Notes: generated by a model not told the origin, from the sequence alone. Positions 9,147 through 17,725 are shown, counted from the stretch's first letter. The stretch: 64,000 nt of DNA from Chitinophaga solisilvae (GCF_009928525.1 NZ_JAABOK010000008.1:62001-126000); one strand, 5' to 3'. Numbers and translations: made by a program.

Positions 9147-9647
9147 TCACTTTTTTAGCTTCTCTGCTTGCCTGGCAGAATCAATTTTGAACAGCCGGAT
9201 ATGTTCTTCTGTGGAGGATTGGTTGGTATAACTATTGCGGGATGTACGGTAAAACAGGAAAGTAAATACAGTAAGTATTACCAGTAACAGGATGCCAGCT
9301 ACGTAAACCGGCTTTAATAACTTTCGTTTGGCTGCAGGTATATTATCAGAGAGCACCCCATGAAAGCAATATCCTTTTTTAGGCAGTGTTTCAATCAGTT
9401 GCTTTTGCTCATCGTGCAATAACTTACGCAGGCCGGATATTGCCTGGTTGAGCCCTTCCTCACCACCTGGATAATCATCCCATACTTCTTTTATAATCAG
9501 CTGCCGGGTAACAAGTCGCTCATGATTTTCGATTAAAAGACACAGCAGTTTCATCAGCCTGGGTTCCAGGCGGGTCTGGTCACCCGTATCGCGGTCAGTG
9601 ACTTTGCTGCGGACTGGGTCAACCTCAAAACGGTTGTTAATGAGCAT
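9147..9647 (-). CDS. Membrane-anchored winged-helix transcriptional regulator (ToxR/CadC-like)
   Basis: 166 residues. Residues about 10-100 form an OmpR/PhoB-type winged helix: the LEPRLMKLLCLLIENHERLV core, EGLNQAISGLRKLL recognition helix and TLPKKGYCF wing. After a short linker comes one transmembrane helix (about 112-133, YVAGILLLVILTVFTFLFY) and a short tail of about 30 residues, so it resembles CadC/ToxR-type one-component regulators but nearly lacks the usual periplasmic sensor domain. It is divergent from the serine hydrolase at 9754 with about 105 bp between the starts, and probably regulates that promoter (inference). Confidence 0.85.
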   Translation of the reverse strand: MLINNRFEVDPVRSKVTDRDTGDQTRLEPRLMKLLCLLIENHERLVTRQLIIKEVWDDYPGGEEGLNQAISGLRKLLHDEQKQLIETLPKKGYCFHGVLSDNIPAAKRKLLKPVYVAGILLLVILTVFTFLFYRTSRNSYTNQSSTEEHIRLFKIDSARQAEKLKK

Positions 9648-9753
9648 AATTCATTGGAAAATATAAAATTAAGGTTTTCCATACATTTTCCAAACCTTTT
9701 CTAAAGCCGTGCGGAGGGGCATGTACCCTACTTTTACAGTCAAAAAGATACGC

Positions 9754-11280
9754 ATGAAAAACTGCTCCCTGAGTTTAATCATTTTCGCCCTACTTATCTT
9801 GTCCATACAACTGAACGCCCGGCAGGCTCCAATAACCCGCCTGCCAGATAGCTTATTCCGGGAAATGAACCGGTATGGGGTATTCAATGGCGCAGCCATG
9901 ATTGCAGAAAACGGAAAGGTAATTTATCAGCATGCATATGGTTATGCGGACTTTTCCCTGAAAAAGCTGAATGATAATCAAACTACATTTGCACTGGGAT
10001 CAGTATCCAAGATTTTTACTGCAATAGCCATCCTGCAATTACGTGATAATCACCGGTTATCACTGGGTGATCCGCTCACCCGCTACATTCCGGCCTTTCC
10101 CTATCCGGATATCACGATCCGCCACCTGCTGACGCAGACCTCCGGCCTGCCTGACTACGAGCTTTTTGAAAAAGCTGTTGCACAGCAGCCGGAAAAGAAA
10201 TTTTACAATGCAGACATCATTCCTTACCTGAAAGCCCGGGACAGGCCCTTAGCTTTTAAACCTGGCAGTCAATGGCAGTACTGCAATCTCAATTTTTGCC
10301 TGCTGGCTTTGCTGGTGGAAAAAGTTTCAGGCAAACCTTTTGAAAACTATGTTACAACCAAAATATTTAAACCTGCCGGCATGCGGGAAAGTTACTTTTA
10401 TACGGGTACTTCAAAAGACAGACCGTCTCAGCAAGCTGCCAACCATGATTATCCATTCTACTTTTCTTCAATGCCTGTCAATGCGGACAGTATTCAGGCA
10501 GTACGCTGGCGAACCTATAACCTGAACGGATTACTGGGCCAGGGAAATATTTATACCACTACCGGAGATATGATAAAGTTTGACCAGGCACTATACGGGC
10601 ACCGGCTTTTGAAACCAGCAACGCTTGCTGAAGCATTTACTCCGGCAAAACTTAATGACGGCTCCCTGAGCGTCTCAGATAATGGTCCAGGCAATGCCGC
10701 TTATGGTTTAGGTTGGTTTATTCTCCAGGATACGACCTTTGGAAAGGTCGTCTTTCATACCGGAGGGGTGCCTGGTGCAGCCTCCATCTTTATCCGGAAC
10801 CTCACCGGAAAACAGGCGCTTATGCTGTTCGATAATACGATCAGCCCCGGGTTATTTCGTAATGCGGCTAACATCTTACGGGCATTGTATGGCCAGCAGC
10901 CTGTCCCGGTAAAAAAAAGCCTGACACGTGAATATGCCACCACTTTGTTGTCTGCGGGGGTTGATGCTGCTTTCACTAAACTGATCGGCCTAAAAGCAGA
11001 CAGCCTGCACTACACAGTTGTTGAATATGAATTAAATGACCTCGGTTTGCAACTGCTTTACGCAAGTAAATCAGTGAATCACCAAGTGATGGCCCTCGAG
11101 GTATTAAGACTGAACATTCTGTTGTTCCCGCAAAGTTTCAATACCTACGACAGCTATGCTGAGGCCCTCGCATTTACCGGGAACCAAACGGAAGCAATTG
11201 AAATGTATAAAAGATCATTGGTACTAAATCCGGACAACAAAAGCGGGAAAAAAGCATTAGATCAATTGCTTAATAACTAG
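9754..11280 (+). CDS. Serine hydrolase (beta-lactamase family) with TPR tail
   Basis: 508 residues from the ATG at 9754. This start gives a proper signal peptide (MKNCSLSLIIFALLILSIQL, cleaved after NARQ), whereas the upstream GTG at 9709 and ATG at 9721 would bury it. Active-site motifs are SxxK (Ser83-Lys86), YxN (Tyr176-Cys-Asn178) and HTG (335-337). The last 100 residues contain tetratricopeptide-like helices (YAEALAFTGNQTEAIEMYKR, then LVLNPDN). It is probably a periplasmic peptidase or esterase; the TPR tail suggests protein binding. It is divergent from the membrane-tethered regulator at 9147. Confidence 0.85.
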   Translation: MKNCSLSLIIFALLILSIQLNARQAPITRLPDSLFREMNRYGVFNGAAMIAENGKVIYQHAYGYADFSLKKLNDNQTTFALGSVSKIFTAIAILQLRDNHRLSLGDPLTRYIPAFPYPDITIRHLLTQTSGLPDYELFEKAVAQQPEKKFYNADIIPYLKARDRPLAFKPGSQWQYCNLNFCLLALLVEKVSGKPFENYVTTKIFKPAGMRESYFYTGTSKDRPSQQAANHDYPFYFSSMPVNADSIQAVRWRTYNLNGLLGQGNIYTTTGDMIKFDQALYGHRLLKPATLAEAFTPAKLNDGSLSVSDNGPGNAAYGLGWFILQDTTFGKVVFHTGGVPGAASIFIRNLTGKQALMLFDNTISPGLFRNAANILRALYGQQPVPVKKSLTREYATTLLSAGVDAAFTKLIGLKADSLHYTVVEYELNDLGLQLLYASKSVNHQVMALEVLRLNILLFPQSFNTYDSYAEALAFTGNQTEAIEMYKRSLVLNPDNKSGKKALDQLLNN

Positions 11281-11403
11281 GATAGCACTACTATCGCTTC
11301 CAGCTCCGGCAATCTCGCTATTGCGATGGCATCCATCTCTAAAATGCCGGGAGGTCAAAATGCTGCGTAGCATCTGCGGCTTTAATTGAGTAAAAAAGAG
11401 CGT

Positions 11404-11444
11404 AAATTTCAAAGCCTGCGCAATGGTCGCAGGCTTTGAAATTT
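11404..11444 (-). terminator. Strong hairpin terminator next to the tRNA relic
   Basis: A perfect 17-bp stem (aaatttcaaagcctgcg / cgcaggctttgaaattt) closes a 7-base loop. On the minus strand it is followed by a run of T residues. Its tip resembles the terminator 3' of the intact tRNA-Lys at 17701-17725 (shared cctgcg...cgcagg). Confidence 0.75.
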
Positions 11445-11448
11445 CTAG

Positions 11449-11524
11449 TGATCCGGCTGAGATTAGAAGTCAGGAAAAGCCTTCCCGGGGAATTCATTTT
11501 CCGGCTACGGTCTCCTTCTTCTCC
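11449..11524 (-). pseudogene. Decayed tRNA-like sequence
   Basis: The first 27 bases, compared with the 3' part of the tRNA-Lys at 17738, agree at most positions (tgatccggctgagattagaa here, tgatcccgctgggactcgaa there). A gctacgg block at 11514-11520 corresponds to the tRNA 5' end. The T-arm still pairs 4 of 5 bases, but the acceptor stem and the anticodon arm no longer fold, so it cannot be a working tRNA. It sits beside a tRNA-type terminator at the left border of the 11.5-17.7 kb accessory region. The rest of 11281-11680 shows no gene. Confidence 0.5.
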
Positions 11525-11680
11525 TTTGAATACCTTCTGCATATTTTTTTGTTATCCACATTTTTTCATCCGAAATTCTTATTTCAAAAAACTATTGAAC
11601 CAGTAACTTAGAATATCTATCAGGTTTTTTGACCCACCGGTTTTTTGAATAAAACACCTGATTAGATACTTATTTTTAGC

Positions 11681-12109
11681 CTATTTATCAGGATTCCATG
11701 CCTCTGGTTTCTCATTCTTAGGTTTAGGAGGAGGAGTCACTACTGTATCGGAAACAGGAGTATCATTCTTAACCTTATCAGAAGTCTCTCTGGCTTTACC
11801 CATCACTCCTGCACCAGGATCAACTACCGTCGAAGGATTAGCCATCGATGTTTCCACGCTGTTACTGCATTGGTTAATATCAGCCGTCACTGATTTGATG
11901 AAGTTGAATACTATATTGGATTGTGGAGAAGTTTCTCTCACGATTTTCGGATCTTGCTGAACTGGTTGTTCAGGTTTAAACGGATCGTGAGGAGCGACAC
12001 TGACTGATTCATTTTCTTTTTTTGGTATGAATCCCGAAAGTTGCTCTTCTGCTGTACTTCCCCCACCAGATACACTGCGGGCAAAATTGAAAATATCTTG
12101 AAATGCCAT
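11681..12109 (-). CDS. Hypothetical Pro/Ser-rich hydrophilic protein
   Basis: 142 residues, not recognised. It has two short similar segments, QDIFNFARSV near the N-terminus and IVFNFIKSV near residue 67, separated by a charged, proline-rich linker, and ends in a Pro/Lys-rich tail (TPPPKPKNEKPEAWNPDK). No signal peptide or membrane helix is visible. It lies 30 bp downstream of the 393-residue gene at 12140 and is probably translated from the same mRNA, so it may be a partner of that protein. Confidence 0.6.
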   Translation of the reverse strand: MAFQDIFNFARSVSGGGSTAEEQLSGFIPKKENESVSVAPHDPFKPEQPVQQDPKIVRETSPQSNIVFNFIKSVTADINQCSNSVETSMANPSTVVDPGAGVMGKARETSDKVKNDTPVSDTVVTPPPKPKNEKPEAWNPDK

Positions 12110-12139
12110 ATTGTTGTATTTAGATAAGTTATATTAATT

Positions 12140-13321
12140 TTACAAATTATGAGGACGCTCTGTTCCAAATTTTTGATTAGCATCTCTATAGAGCGGCTTA
12201 GTGTCGAAAATAGCATGGATTACATCCAGAGCTGATACTGTTTCTGCCATTCCTTTTGCTCTGTATAATTTACCTGACTCTACAAGCTGCAAATAAGATA
12301 TATTAACAGGAATTACCTTAGACGGAGTTAAATAATTAGTACTGGCAAGTGGCGGTCCATTCCCATCCGCAATAGGAAGAACTAAGTCGTCATAATTCAA
12401 TGCAATATATCCACTAAACGTAATGGGTATTTCATAGGTAAATTGCTTCACCTGACGCCTTTGTGTTGCTGTGGTTTCAACGCGGGAGTTGGGAGAAATA
12501 CTGCCTGAAACATTAGAACTTGAATTCCATGATGTTGTTACCGTACCAGAAATAGTGCCCGTCAGAGAAAGTCCTAGTTCTGCATGTAACTCTCCACGAC
12601 CGATAGCTGTACCTGTTCCTGTGAAACTTACCATGTTTGAATTGGTGGAAGCAATATCCGTTTTTGTAGTAACTTCCGATTTACTTTCAGCACCAGATTC
12701 ATCTTCAGTACCTATATCGTCTTTATGATTATGATCATGATGGTTTTGTTTGGTAGTATTGCCGGTAAGATTTTGTAGGCTATTAGTCAAACTCTCTGTC
12801 AAAATCGTCTGTATAGTCTGTGACATTTGTCCTTGTAGTTCCCCGGCAACCAATCCGCCAAAAGTAGCGCTGCCCGTAGTTGATAAAGTCCAGGAGATGA
12901 TATTTTCTATAGTAAATTCAATAGTGTCGGAAAACTGACGTACCTCAGCAGATCTATTGTCATAGGTCCTGGTAGATATTACATCCGCAACGGGTGGAAT
13001 GATATTCGACCTTTCTTCAAATAAGGGGGCTCCAATTTCGAAAAATCCGATCCATCCTCTTTGTGCAGCGTTCGGATCAGGGAAATTACCAAATTTTTGA
13101 TCGTTTATAGAAACTCCTACCGGCCATAACGGGATTTGTTGATTTTTACTATCCAGCACAGGTACTCCTCTTTGATCTACTTTAACCCTTCTTAATTCAG
13201 GTACTTTTTTATTCAAAAAATCCTGAATTAAGTTAGGTGTTATTCCTAACTCTTCCATGTTTTCAACTGTGATGATGCGGCGTTTCGCGGCATCCACAGT
13301 GTAAGTGGTGATTTGTGGCAT
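12140..13321 (-). CDS. Beta-rich hypothetical protein with aerolysin/ETX-MTX2-like features
   Basis: 393 residues, no signal peptide. After a mixed N-terminal 110 residues comes a NRSAEVRQF...FTIENIISWTLSTT stretch (about 122-149), a His-rich insert (NHHDHNHKDD, about 193-202), a long Ser/Thr-rich region with alternating hydrophobics (215-275), and SPNSRVETTATQRRQ...YEIPITFSGYIAL (about 276-308). This order (paired amphipathic strands, Ser/Thr-rich hairpin, then P-x-S-x-V-x-x-T and an I-P-x-x-x-S-G strand) resembles aerolysin-like beta-pore-forming proteins. That is a pattern judgement without alignment; another beta-sandwich protein is possible. It heads a two-gene operon in the accessory island. 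Confidence 0.5.
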   Translation of the reverse strand: MPQITTYTVDAAKRRIITVENMEELGITPNLIQDFLNKKVPELRRVKVDQRGVPVLDSKNQQIPLWPVGVSINDQKFGNFPDPNAAQRGWIGFFEIGAPLFEERSNIIPPVADVISTRTYDNRSAEVRQFSDTIEFTIENIISWTLSTTGSATFGGLVAGELQGQMSQTIQTILTESLTNSLQNLTGNTTKQNHHDHNHKDDIGTEDESGAESKSEVTTKTDIASTNSNMVSFTGTGTAIGRGELHAELGLSLTGTISGTVTTSWNSSSNVSGSISPNSRVETTATQRRQVKQFTYEIPITFSGYIALNYDDLVLPIADGNGPPLASTNYLTPSKVIPVNISYLQLVESGKLYRAKGMAETVSALDVIHAIFDTKPLYRDANQKFGTERPHNL

Positions 13322-14647
13322 ATTTTGAGATTATATTTGATGTTATTATGTTGCTTTCTTACAACAATAGTCCGGTGGTTTTTTAAACTAAGAATTTGGG
13401 ATGAAAAGATGTGGGTAACAAAAAAGTTATACAAAATATATTCAAAGAAGGAGAAAGAGCATGAAAAAGGGGCATGATTTGGTATGAAACAAAAGAGAAC
13501 CGTCTTTAATAAATCGATAGGGTTTATCAGCACAAGTATGGATCAAATAATTGGAATGACCAAACCTCAGAAGACATTTCTTACCTGGCTTTTTGAAAAA
13601 TGAGGAATACTTCGGGCGGGTCATCATTCATTAAACCTGTTCCGCTGTAGTGAGGGTCATTATTGCGAAAATAATATTCGTGGACAATTTAGCCGGAAAA
13701 TAAACTTCCCAGGATATTTTGATAGCGCGTTTCTTGGTCTGGTGCATGATAAAACAGCTAACGGCGTCATGACTAATGACATTTTAAATCTTTTCATAAG
13801 GATTATAACATTTTAGGAGCTAAAGAATAAAAAATTTAATCAATGCTACTGGATTAAATCGATGTTGAAAGTATTCTTATCTGGTATTCATCCGTATAAC
13901 TTTTTTAAGGCATAACAGGTTTACATTAAGTATTAACGGCGCTAAAAGCCGGATCAATATAAAAAAGATCATAATGACTTGCGGTTGTTCCTTGGAGATT
14001 ATCACTGTTAATAATTGAAGTATCAATATACAGTACTCTTACGTTTTGATGTAACGAGAGTCTGCCTCCCGGGGCTTAACAGGTATTACAAACCAGTCTT
14101 AACAACAATTATATTATTTTCGAGTTAACTGCTATGAGGTTCTTTGGGGATCTCAATTGATGCTGTGTCTTTTGATTTTATTCTTATTTCAGATTCAATC
14201 TATATGAACCGTTATATGGAGTAAACCTTAATAGCCGTAACTCATTACATTTCTTAGATACGACAATTGGATTTCTTTAATGGACTTATTGAATGGTTAA
14301 TACAAACTGGTTACAAACTAAAAGAAACTGAGCTATAAAAAACTTTTTTGTCCAATCAAATGAAGCTGCTTTTCCGGGTTATTTCAAGTTAACCGATATG
14401 AATATAGGATTTATTTATTGAAGTTGGTATTTTTTTTGCCAAATATTTTTCAAAAAATATAGCAATATAAAATATTTTGATTTTCAAAAAACAAACTTAA
14501 AATAGTGTGATTTAGAGGTCATCCAGGATGATGATTTGAATTTCAAATAAGAGTTAGAGACGCCTGCTATCTTCATTTTTAGCTCTCTCATGAAATCACC
14601 GGGTGTTCATGCTGTAATGATATGGAATTAAAGACACAGAACATTCA
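13322..14647. other. 1.3-kb AT-rich interval without a recognisable gene
   Basis: No convincing coding frame was found on either strand. Short frames near 13246-13627 have low-complexity, non-protein-like translations. The stretch presumably holds the promoter of the 393-residue gene at its left end and decayed island DNA elsewhere. Confidence 0.4.
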
Positions 14648-14968
14648 ATGGAGAAGATTATACGGCAGAAGATTGATCATGATAAATATGATATTACACG
14701 CAGCAATTATAAAAAAGTAGCGACTGATCGAATCAGATTTCGTACTGTATATTTATTCAAAGAAAATTGGGAACCTGAACATGAATGTATAAATAGAAAA
14801 TGGTCTCTAAAAGAAAAAAACATTGCAAATAGCAGAAAAGGAGACTTGGAGGAATTAGCAATTCTTTTAGGCGTTGTTGCATCGAACAAAAAAGAAAAAT
14901 CATTGGTTCAATTGGCAACAAATATTACGTCTCGTTTGGAAGAAACGTTGCGACTACTTGCACTCTGA
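14648..14968 (+). CDS. Hypothetical protein with SAP-like C-terminal helices
   Basis: 106 residues, Lys/Arg-rich, not recognised. The C-terminal part (GDLEELAILLGVVASNKKEK followed by SLVQLATNIT) has the helix-turn-helix spacing of SAP-type DNA-binding motifs, an inference from pattern only. The 3' third overlaps a second protein-like frame shifted by -1 (14833-15156), which raises the possibility of a frameshift mutation, recoding or translational coupling. Confidence 0.45.
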   Translation: MEKIIRQKIDHDKYDITRSNYKKVATDRIRFRTVYLFKENWEPEHECINRKWSLKEKNIANSRKGDLEELAILLGVVASNKKEKSLVQLATNITSRLEETLRLLAL

Positions 14969-15156
14969 TTAAGGTTGAAGGAAATCAGGATGTAAAGCGC
15001 ATTACTATAGAAATCCCTACAAAACCTCAATCGAAAAATGGGTTTATTGATGAAAATGGAAATATTAGCCACAATTGGGTATCAATCCACTCTATATATG
15101 GAGACGAGATAGGACTATCCCCCGAAGAAGCAGTAATGAACGAAGTTACATTCTAA
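14833..15156 (+). CDS. Overlapping -1 frame with protein-like sequence, no ATG start
   Basis: Open for 107 codons after a TAG at 14830. The second half reads like a real folded protein: GNKYYVSFGRNVATTCTLIK, KRITIEIPTKP, NGFIDENGNISHNWV and the end DEIGLSPEEAVMNEVTF. There is no in-frame ATG in a useful place. Translation could reach it by a -1 shift at the A-rich tract around 14888-14899, by a near-cognate start near the TGA at 14966, or the pair may be a gene broken by an indel. Function is unknown. Confidence 0.4.
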   Translation, partial: QKRRLGGISNSFRRCCIEQKRKIIGSIGNKYYVSFGRNVATTCTLIKVEGNQDVKRITIEIPTKPQSKNGFIDENGNISHNWVSIHSIYGDEIGLSPEEAVMNEVTF

Positions 15157-15314
15157 AGCATTTTTCTATTGTTTAAATATTTGCCTCTTTTTAACAAATC
15201 GGCTTCATTAGTCAACAAATCACATATACTTTCAATATTTTCAGAACATACAATAAATATGATATATTTTATACATTTTTACACCAAAAATTAGATTATC
15301 GGTGTAATCTTCCC

Positions 15315-15322
15315 TACTTTTG
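15315..15322 (+). promoter_or_regulatory. Putative -7 promoter box with upstream inverted repeat
   Basis: TACTTTTG fits TAnnTTTG and lies 27 bp before the ATG at 15350. Just upstream, ttacacc (15279-15285) and ggtgtaa (15301-15307) form a 7-bp inverted repeat that could be an operator. Confidence 0.35.
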
Positions 15323-15349
15323 AGGTAATAAAAAACAACACTATTGGAG

Positions 15350-15724
15350 ATGCGGCAAGTTGAATCTGTGATGGACATAAATAAAATTTTCCCCACTGAA
15401 GAAGATTGTCTAGCTCACCTAGAAAAGATACGATGGAATGGAGATGTAATATCTCCATTTGACCCAGCTTCAAAAGTATATAAATGTGCTGGCAGCAGAT
15501 ATAAATGTAAGAACTCTGGAAAGTACTTTACAGTTCTCACCAATACTATGTTTGACAACACCAAGATTCCTCTGTCAATGTGGTTCACTGCGATATACCT
15601 GATTATTGTAGAGGAGAAGAATTTTCGAGCATCAGAATTAGCCAAAATACTAAACATTACACCAAAATCCGCGACAATGGTACTTGAGAGATTAAATATT
15701 GTTTATAACCAAAACCAAAAATGA
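15350..15724 (+). CDS. IS1595/ISXO2-type transposase N-terminal domain protein (zinc ribbon degenerate + HTH)
   Basis: 124 residues from the ATG at 15350; an ATG at 15371 is also possible. It aligns by eye with the N-terminal module of IS1595-family transposases: FPTEEDCLAHLEKIRW, then a ribbon region, then LSMWFTAIYLIIVEEKNFRA, then an ELAKILNITPKSATMVLERL helix-turn-helix. The first CPxC knuckle is replaced by SPFD and the second has only one Cys (KCKNSGK), so zinc binding is probably lost. The DDE catalytic domain is absent, and the frame ends cleanly 3 bp before the P63C gene. This looks like a domesticated DNA-binding protein in a two-gene operon rather than an active transposase. Confidence 0.65.
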   Translation: MRQVESVMDINKIFPTEEDCLAHLEKIRWNGDVISPFDPASKVYKCAGSRYKCKNSGKYFTVLTNTMFDNTKIPLSMWFTAIYLIIVEEKNFRASELAKILNITPKSATMVLERLNIVYNQNQK

Positions 15725-15727
15725 AAC

Positions 15728-16687
15728 ATGGAAAAACAGATTTTAAGAGCAACCCATGAGGGAGTTGTAAAATTAGGAGATGTTGAAATGAAGGTTGCCA
15801 TATTATCTGATGGTACCCGTGTATTAAACAGAATAAGTCTTTTAAGAGCGATTGGGCGCACAGGAAAGGCAAAGGGAGGAAGAAAATATGATAAACAGTC
15901 AACATTACCAGTTTTTTTGACTGCCAATAGTCTCGAACCCTTTATTTCTCCTGAATTAATCGAGGATTCTAAACCTATTAATTTTATTGATTTAAATAAT
16001 GTCGAATTAATTGGGTACAAAGCGTCTCTACTTCCTCATATTTGCTATGTTTTTATCGATGCTGGCGAAGCAGGAAAACTTAAAAGCAATCAAATGCACA
16101 TCTTTGATCAGTGCAAGTTATTAGTTCGGGGATTTGCAACCGTAGGAATGATCGCCCTAGTAGACGAAGCTACCGGATATCAATATGACAGAGAAAGATT
16201 TGAACTACAAAAAATTCTTACTGCATATATTTCGGATGAGATTTTAAAATGGCAGCTCACATTTACTGATGAATTCTACAAACAAGTATATCGACTGTGG
16301 GGACTATCTTTTATACCCAAATACATCAAAAATAAGCCTTCATTTATAGGCAAGCTTACAACTAAATACATATATGAACAGTTACCGGAGGGAGTGTTAG
16401 AAAAAATAAAAATAAACACTCCAAAAACTGAAAAAGGTAATTGGAAATATAAGTTTCACCAATCCCTCACGCCTGAAATTGGGCGAGAACACTTGAAAAA
16501 GCAGATCATTGAAGTGACCACATTAATGTCAATTGCAGTGTCCAAAGAGCAATTTCAGCAATTATTCAAAATGAAATATAACAAAAGTATACAATTAGAG
16601 ATGGAGTTTAATGAGGAAATTAAACCTCCCACTTTAAACAAGTTTGATGCTAGTCTTCAAACCGCTTTGCTTACCTCGATAAAATAA
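15728..16687 (+). CDS. P63C domain protein
   Basis: 319 residues. The C-terminal half matches the P63C domain: LVDEATGYQYDRERFELQKI, AYISDEILKWQLTFTDEFYK, the YRLWG block, RP-like NKPSFIGKLTTKYIYEQLPE, then KFHQSLTPEIGREHLKKQI. The N-terminal half (AILSDGTRVLNRISLLRAIG) resembles the DNA-binding-like lead-in often found before P63C. P63C proteins are common on phages and mobile elements and their biochemical role is not established. It starts 3 bp after the transposase-derived gene, so the two are almost certainly co-transcribed. Confidence 0.8.
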   Translation: MEKQILRATHEGVVKLGDVEMKVAILSDGTRVLNRISLLRAIGRTGKAKGGRKYDKQSTLPVFLTANSLEPFISPELIEDSKPINFIDLNNVELIGYKASLLPHICYVFIDAGEAGKLKSNQMHIFDQCKLLVRGFATVGMIALVDEATGYQYDRERFELQKILTAYISDEILKWQLTFTDEFYKQVYRLWGLSFIPKYIKNKPSFIGKLTTKYIYEQLPEGVLEKIKINTPKTEKGNWKYKFHQSLTPEIGREHLKKQIIEVTTLMSIAVSKEQFQQLFKMKYNKSIQLEMEFNEEIKPPTLNKFDASLQTALLTSIK

Positions 16688-16697
16688 ATGCCATAGC

Positions 16698-16740
16698 TTA
16701 AAGCCATCTGTTAAGCAGTTTACAGGTGGCTTTAATATTC
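16698..16740 (+). terminator. Rho-independent terminator after P63C operon
   Basis: Stem aaagccatctgt / acaggtggcttt with a loop of about 10 bases, followed by taatatt. It lies just after the P63C stop codon and separates that operon from the HEPN gene. Confidence 0.65.
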
Positions 16741-16791
16741 CAATAATGTGAGAGACGTATAATTCATTGCTTATAATCTCAAACTGAAAAA

Positions 16792-17520
16792 ATGGAAGAA
16801 TTAAAAGCATTCCATGAATGGAATGACCAAATTTTTAAAGAACAAAAAGAGCAAAACCTCGTTGATTTGCATCATACCAGTCATTACGGTAAATCATCTG
16901 CCAGTATATTTAGTGATGTTCTATTCAATAGAGCCAATTCTCAAACTTTACCTTATTCTCTTTTCAAACTTCATGATGAATTTATATCAATTAGCAAGGA
17001 TATAAAATACATTACGGCTATCCTGTTTTTACTCAGGCCGCATATAATAAATCCCAAGGAGAATGAAGGTAAATACTTGCAGAACTTGGAAGATCGACGA
17101 TACTTAATGTACACCACATTCGGCATTCAGGCTATCTATAACTTTTGGGATAGACTAGGTGATTTGCTACATCTCTACTTTCGAACCAACATCAGGTTAG
17201 ACAAAGTAACATTTGGAAGAATGAAGGATTTAATTCCAGATGATCTCAAATCAAAGACTTCATACCTACGCTTAATTGAACTATACGATGAGCAAAAGAG
17301 CATTTTTGACCTCAGACACGATGCAGTTCATCACTACCAAGTAGAAACCCAACAATTTTGGGGTGTAATTGAAAATCGAGAAGACCCAGAAAAAATAGAT
17401 AGATTGAACAAAGAAAAAGAAGCATATCCAGAAAAAATGAAACATGCGCTGGAGATTTGCAACGTGTGCTTCTATTTGGCATTAGAAATTATTGCGGGGT
17501 TGCCAATAAAGGAAGACTAG
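16792..17520 (+). CDS. HEPN-superfamily protein (Cthe_2314-like)
   Basis: 242 residues, predicted all-helical, no signal peptide. The RHDAVHH segment (Arg175, His180) matches the RX4-6H motif that forms the RNase active site of HEPN proteins, and it sits at the right point between the core helices (preceded by LIELYDEQKSIFDL, followed by a long C-terminal helix with YLALEIIAG). Overall length and the GIQAIYNFWDRLGDLLHLYF helix suggest the Cthe_2314 HEPN group. HEPN proteins often act as toxins or defence RNases; no antitoxin-like neighbour (MNT, PIN) is present, so the role is open. Confidence 0.65.
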   Translation: MEELKAFHEWNDQIFKEQKEQNLVDLHHTSHYGKSSASIFSDVLFNRANSQTLPYSLFKLHDEFISISKDIKYITAILFLLRPHIINPKENEGKYLQNLEDRRYLMYTTFGIQAIYNFWDRLGDLLHLYFRTNIRLDKVTFGRMKDLIPDDLKSKTSYLRLIELYDEQKSIFDLRHDAVHHYQVETQQFWGVIENREDPEKIDRLNKEKEAYPEKMKHALEICNVCFYLALEIIAGLPIKED

Positions 17521-17691
17521 TTTTTATACCCGTAGAAAGAAATTGATTACAGCTTCGAAATCGGTTTGCCTCAAATAAGTTATATAAATCTTAATGTGAG
17601 TATTTCGTATCTTAGTAAAAGCTGATTAACCTGTATAAAGTACGGGAAAGAAATCGGGGTTATACAATAGGAACTCGACTAAACGCTCAAC

Positions 17692-17725
17692 TAAAAAAAC
17701 AAAACCTGCGACCAGCGCAGGTTTT
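17692..17725 (-). terminator. Terminator of tRNA-Lys
   Basis: Perfect 10-bp stem (aaaacctgcg / cgcaggtttt) with a 5-base loop, followed on the minus strand by a T-run (gttttttt). It lies 12 bp after the tRNA 3' end. Confidence 0.85.

Noticed and set aside
15350..15724. Active IS1595 insertion sequence
   Set aside because: No DDE catalytic domain, no terminal inverted repeats recognised, zinc knuckles lost, and a tight junction with the P63C gene.
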